A DNA stretch of 64,000 bases, taken from positions 8,804,001 through 8,868,000 of the forward strand of contig OZ199840.1 of assembly GCA_964304625.1 (NCBI GenBank). Reading direction: 5' to 3'. Positions 59,561-64,000 of this stretch are shown one piece after another. Source of the stretch: Kudoa neothunni. Taxonomy: Eukaryota; Cnidaria. The stretch's first letter is position 1. Each line of letters starts with the position of its first letter. The position numbers and the translations under genes were made by a program. The notes beneath the pieces were generated by a model. That model saw nothing but the letters and a program-made list of their open reading frames with translations, did no database searches and was not told the origin of the DNA.

Positions 59561-60530
59561 CCGAACATGGTTGCAACAATAATTCGAGAATTAAAATTTA
59601 TTTAGATACATATTATATTTTAATTATCAATTTTGAGAATTTTTAGCTTAGTTAAGGAATATATTAATTATTTTATTAAGAAATTATAAGAATCGGTAAA
59701 ATCAGGATCATGTTGTTACAAGTAAACATATGTATTTCCAGATAATAGTAGGATTTTTTGAAAAGATCATAAGGTATATTAAAACACGTAAAGTTAATAA
59801 ATAAGTGTTCGAGGGGCATCGACTATCATCGTCACTCAAATAAATGATGATTATTTCGTTATCGCCCCGGTAAAAAACGTTTTAAAATAATATAATCATA
59901 TTTCATAATATTGTGTATCAAAACAAATAATATATTACTCAATAATATAACTTGGATAAAATGAGGGTGGGTTAATATCGTTTTATAGATTTATGGGGTA
60001 AAACTTTATCCCCAGTCGCGCGCACACAAAAACGCGCAAAAAATCTGTTACCTACTGTAATTTAAAATAACAAGACCTCTCATTTATAATAACGATTGTA
60101 TTACACATTACTGCTCATTTAGTAGTCGTAATAAATCTAATTTTTCAGAGAATCTGCGAAGTAGTTATTTATTGCGATCATTTGCTCACAAATCGATATT
60201 ATTCAGCGGGCGCTCATCATAATTTAAGGTGCGATTAATCGATAATCCATTGGTTTCTTCATATTTTTAAATCATTTCATTTCAGATTTTATATGATTCG
60301 CTGCTTTTTTACTTTTATGATACCAACGAAAGTTTGGTGAGAGACAACGGTTATCAAAGCATGCGCACGTGTTGCTAAGTTTGTTACTTGGATATTCGTG
60401 TGTGAAATACGTGAAATATCACAATTTATTATACTTCCATATAATAATTAACGACTAATAAAGCTAAAAATAAGAGTGAAATTGAGCAGGGCAGAACAAT
60501 TTAAATCAACAAATAGTCTCGCGCAATACA
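59561..60530. other. spacer upstream of MIC19
   Basis: AT-rich. GCATGCGCACGTG at 60359-60371 is a weaker NRF1/E-box-like match about 160 nt before the MIC19 start. Confidence 0.45.
60361..60371 (+). promoter_or_regulatory. possible NRF1/E-box-like site upstream of MIC19
   Basis: ATGCGCACGTG combines a partial NRF1 half (TGCGCA) with CACGTG-like sequence. It is weaker and more distant than the sites in front of ING3, DMAP1 and mL54. Confidence 0.3.
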
Positions 60531-61157
60531 ATGGGTAACACTGAGTCGACGGTGAGAAGGATCACATTAAAAAAAGATCTCCATGATGATGAATTCCTTG
60601 AAAACATAATTGTATAGATGGTGCTATTTTAGGATTTTAATATGCTCTGTGTTAGTTAACAGAGCGACTAGCTAATGCGTACGTGAATCCAAGGAAAGAT
60701 GACACTACGTCTGTCACAGTTGAATCCCCACAAACTTATACTAACAATTTCAGACACCAAAAATTGAATCGCAATGAAAATAATAATGATTTTTATAACA
60801 GTGACGAAAGTGTGGTCGAGCACATGAGATATTTGGATGGAGTGTTGAGCCAAATATCCCGTCGGTTGGATCGTCAATTTGTGGAAGTAAACCAAAAAAT
60901 AAGAATTCAAGGCGAAAAACAACTTAAAGAGTTAGAGTCAAAAAATAAGTGACGACACATTAATGATTAACGTTGATGTAATCTAATATTCGGATTCTAG
61001 GGAGTACCATATCTCAAATCCATTAAAAGAAGACATGGAGAGAATTGCTGAATGCTTAGCCAAGCATCCTGATCAACCACTAAAATGTCGAAACATCGCG
61101 GATGATTTCCTCTTGAAATCTTACACCTACGCCGCCTCCCCTGCACCTGTCAAATAA
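60531..61157 (+). CDS. CHCHD3: MIC19/MIC25-type MICOS subunit (CHCHD3-like)
   Basis: Exons: 60531-60611, 60656-60948 and 61001-61157, with introns of 44 and 52 nt, giving 176 residues (human MIC19 is 227). It starts MGNTEST, a good N-myristoylation signal as in MIC19 (MGGTTST), followed by VRRITL as in RRVTF and ILTERLANAYVNPRK as in IRLSENVIDRM. A shortened helical middle region follows (QISRRLDRQFVEVNQKIRIQ). The C-terminal CHCH-like segment reads MERIAECLAKHPDQPLKCRN. Only the inner cysteine pair (C143, C154) is present; the outer pair of the usual twin CX9C motif is missing. Expected role: inner-membrane MICOS subunit shaping cristae. Assignment between MIC19 and MIC25 is not possible here. 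Confidence 0.87.
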
Positions 61158-64000
61158 TAACTCTAATATTCGATTATTTTCTATTCAATCTCTAACTATT
61201 TTCAAATTATTGTCTTTGAAACCCTCTTTTCTTTCATTCTCATTGAAATAGTTTTTTATTATTTCATTTTATTTAATTAATTTGAACGGATTAGATTTTT
61301 CGATAAATCCTAATTTTTGGGCTTTATAAAAAAATTAATAATGAAAATGGATAAATTGTATTTTAAAAATTGAATTTTTTTATTCTTGATTGAGGGTTAT
61401 ACTACTTGTTAATTAGAAATTAGAATTCTGTCTAGACAATAATAACCGAGTTAAATTCCAAATGTGCATATCGTATTGATTCTCAGTACTATATATTATA
61501 TTTAATTGCGGAAAAATGATGTTTTTAACTAAAAATTAATAAATTTTACTAGATATAGGTATGCATTTGTCGTCGAATAAACAATGATTTGTGAACATAG
61601 GATTATAAAAAAATGATGAGCTATTCTAATTAAATATGACAAAATAATTGTTATTATCCAATAAAAATGGCTACTTATTAACTACTTGTGTATTTTTTTA
61701 TCTTATTAACACAGATGAGATTTGATGGTCATGACTGAATTTTTGAGTTGAAAAAAACTTTTGTGTATTGAAATAATTTCTGAATGGGTTGTTTGATAGT
61801 TTTAACCATCCAAACAAACACCAGGTGTAAATACAAACCTTTAACCGGATTATTAATTAATTATGATGTAATCATAATTAAATATATATAACTAAAGTAG
61901 TATCTCTCATATTAGACTGACTCAACATGATTCCACAACAGGTAATATTATGTATAATGTGTGGATAAATTCATTTTTAGCATTGAACAGGTTCACAACA
62001 ATAGTACAACATATTATCAATGTATGTGATATAATTCAGGGACTTATCTCAAATATATACTATACGCCTTTAATGGAATAAATGGGAATATTATCAAAGT
62101 AAAGAGATTATAACAAACAAAAACATAAATATAACCGAAATATTTGGTATATTATATATTTATTTAATTGATTAATTTAAAACCTATTAAAATAAGCACC
62201 ATCTATTTGAATCTAATGGAAGCAAATAATAAAAATAATTGCATCATAAATCCAAATAATAGGGATTATGTATTGACAATAAATATATTACTCGAATCAA
62301 ATAGCAAAACTTATAATGCCATTCTTTGTGGAGAATTATAATTGAATAATGGTATAAATAGTGGATAGAAAATGTTGGGCCCCATCAAATTATTCAAAAA
62401 AAATAAAAAAAATAGTAGAAAAAGACTGTAACTGTAACTGTAACTAGATAGATAAATAAATAATCTGGGTTATTTTGTCGGTAGATGCGTTATTGATTCA
62501 TACCACACCACACCGCAGTAGGCGAGTAGTAAATAGCTCCAAGTGTTTAATTCACTCACACACGCATATAAACTCGAAGAATAATCTCTTGAGAATAGAC
62601 GAATTTTAGTCGATAAGCCCACTATAAAAACCATCTTATCACAATCAGCCGAAATAGCTATCGTAAACAAACTTTTTATGATGATAAATATATTTAATGG
62701 TTGGGTTCAATAGATTGATATTAAGGTAAAGTGTGGTATTTTTTCGTCACAGCCTCTTCTATAGTATAAAATATTGGTAAATTATTTGGAAATGTTTTTT
62801 CCGAAGTTTCATATGTATTGTAAATAGAGATTGAAGTGAATAGCTTCACTCATTATAGAAAGTCAATTATAGGCTGATCCAATTGCTGGAAAATAATCTG
62901 TTTGGTCGGACTCCTGCTAAGATTATTTTATCGGAGTGGTGCTACTGTCAACATTTGGCAAATCCCATATAAAGAAGTTTTATCTGGAAATCCTCTGTAC
63001 GCCCATCAACCCACTCATCGATTCATTCGCTCGCACACTCTTACTTGGTTGAAAACAAATTAGGTAATTTTTTGTTTATACTCATAATGAAAATTATATA
63101 AATACTGAGAAGTGAGAGACGCGTTGATTTAACAATAAAATTAAATTTTTAAAATCACACTCGGCGAGGGATGGTCCACACACCAGTCCTAAAAAGTCTT
63201 AAGAAGTTGTTTGCCTACCCTAAATACGTAATGTTGTATTGAGTTGGGCTGGAACCTGGTGTGGTAAACTTATCTTGATTGTAATGTGTAATAGGTAATA
63301 TCCCCTTCAAAATAAATATCGTTTAATGATTAGTGTTGAGAGTATTAGATAGTGAGAAAATATTGTCCATTAATAATATCTGCACCGACCGAACACAACA
63401 CTCCACAAATCCAACTTTCCATTCAACCACATATCATAAATATATTTTCTGATATATTGCCCGAGTGTGTCCATCAAAGCTGCGGATGGATAGGGGAATT
63501 TTTATCTTGATTTTTCGGCTATCATTCGGAGTATTAATATTTTAATGAGCTACGTAGTATGTGGTATTTTTACTGAGGTTGAGTGACCGTGTGAGATGTG
63601 TTGATCCAATAGTTGTTCGAGTGTGTAATAGAAACATTTTTTTTATCACGGTCGCACCCATTAATTTAAAAATATGCGCTAAAACAAACCTTTCGCATTG
63701 TGGGCGCTTTCCCCCTTTGACTATCTCTCTCAGTGAACTGTTTGCTATTTGTTGGCACTATTGTTACCCACCATTGAGATTGGGCTAATATTTTTCGGAA
63801 TTTAAATGATCTTCTTAGTGGTTATTGTTTAATAATCATGATTAGGTAGCTAATCACTTTTCCACTAAGTGGTTTTACACTTGTCAGTGTCTCTATTACC
63901 TACGCTTGTATTTGTCAGTTGTAGGCCGTCACATTGATTCCTCACTTACAGTTGATCTAGGTTGGTCATCGAATCGATTAATCAATTTATTATATTATTG
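61158..64000. other. intergenic to window end, no gene seen
   Basis: AT-rich to about 62.4 kb, then slightly less AT-rich. A complementary pair CCACACACCAG (63177-63187) and CTGGTGTGG near 63256 could pair around a 70-nt loop. No coding segment, tRNA or transposon end is supported. Confidence 0.45.

Noticed and set aside
63177-63264. Complementary CCACACACCAG / CTGGTGTGG pair, possible structured RNA
   Set aside because: The pairing is short, the loop is about 70 nt, and no Sm site, snoRNA box or known snRNA motif is present.
1-64000. CRISPR arrays, rRNA, tRNA, bacterial operons
   Set aside because: None seen; the window is eukaryotic nuclear DNA with spliceosomal introns.

Overview
The window is an AT-rich stretch of nuclear DNA from an animal. 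It holds intron-containing genes for a Rho GTPase with a CAAX box, the ER chaperone GRP94, the NuA4/TIP60 subunits ING3 and DMAP1, the mitochondrial ribosomal protein mL54 and the MICOS subunit MIC19. NRF1-type promoter palindromes sit just upstream of several of them. Introns are very small: most are 43-70 nt, with a median near 55. The proteins are recognisable but divergent, which suggests a fast-evolving invertebrate. The phylum cannot be named from this sequence.

Layout. 0.6-5.3 kb: two piggyBac copies, the second complete between TTAA sites. 7.0-10.5 kb (+): a 12-exon gene for a roughly 931-residue lysine/serine/glutamate-rich repeat protein. 10.5-15.5 kb: repeats, a decayed Tigger/pogo element and a piggyBac-type MITE. 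15.6-17.5 kb (-): ING3. 17.6-21.0 kb: noncoding, with a mariner-type MITE. 21.1-21.4 kb (-): mL54. 21.9-24.5 kb: piggyBac and Tigger debris. 24.9-27.0 kb (-): DMAP1. 28.3-28.9 kb (+): an unidentified four-exon gene. 29-34.5 kb: noncoding, with Tigger remnants. 34.5-35.4 kb (+): an unidentified multi-pass membrane protein. 35.7-42.2 kb: a decayed hAT element, a 59-bp mini-hAT and a Tc1/IS630-like element with intact termini. 43.1-43.9 kb (+): a candidate cysteine-rich gene. 47.2-47.9 kb (-): Rho. 51.6-54.2 kb (-): GRP94 with a UPR-type promoter element. 55-60 kb: a GC-richer repeat, a Merlin/ISXO2-like fragment and a fourth piggyBac copy. 60.5-61.2 kb (+): MIC19. The remainder is AT-rich with no supported gene.

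How the genes relate. ING3 and DMAP1 are partners in the NuA4/TIP60 acetyltransferase complex and lie 7.3 kb apart on the same strand, with mL54 between them. All three, and the small gene at 28.3 kb, have a TGCGCA-type palindrome within about 90 nt of the start codon. This points to a shared promoter logic for housekeeping and mitochondrial genes. GRP94 instead carries a TGACGTG element, as expected for an unfolded-protein-response target. Every multi-exon model was built by hand from GT-AG junctions and frame continuity. No transcript or database evidence was available.
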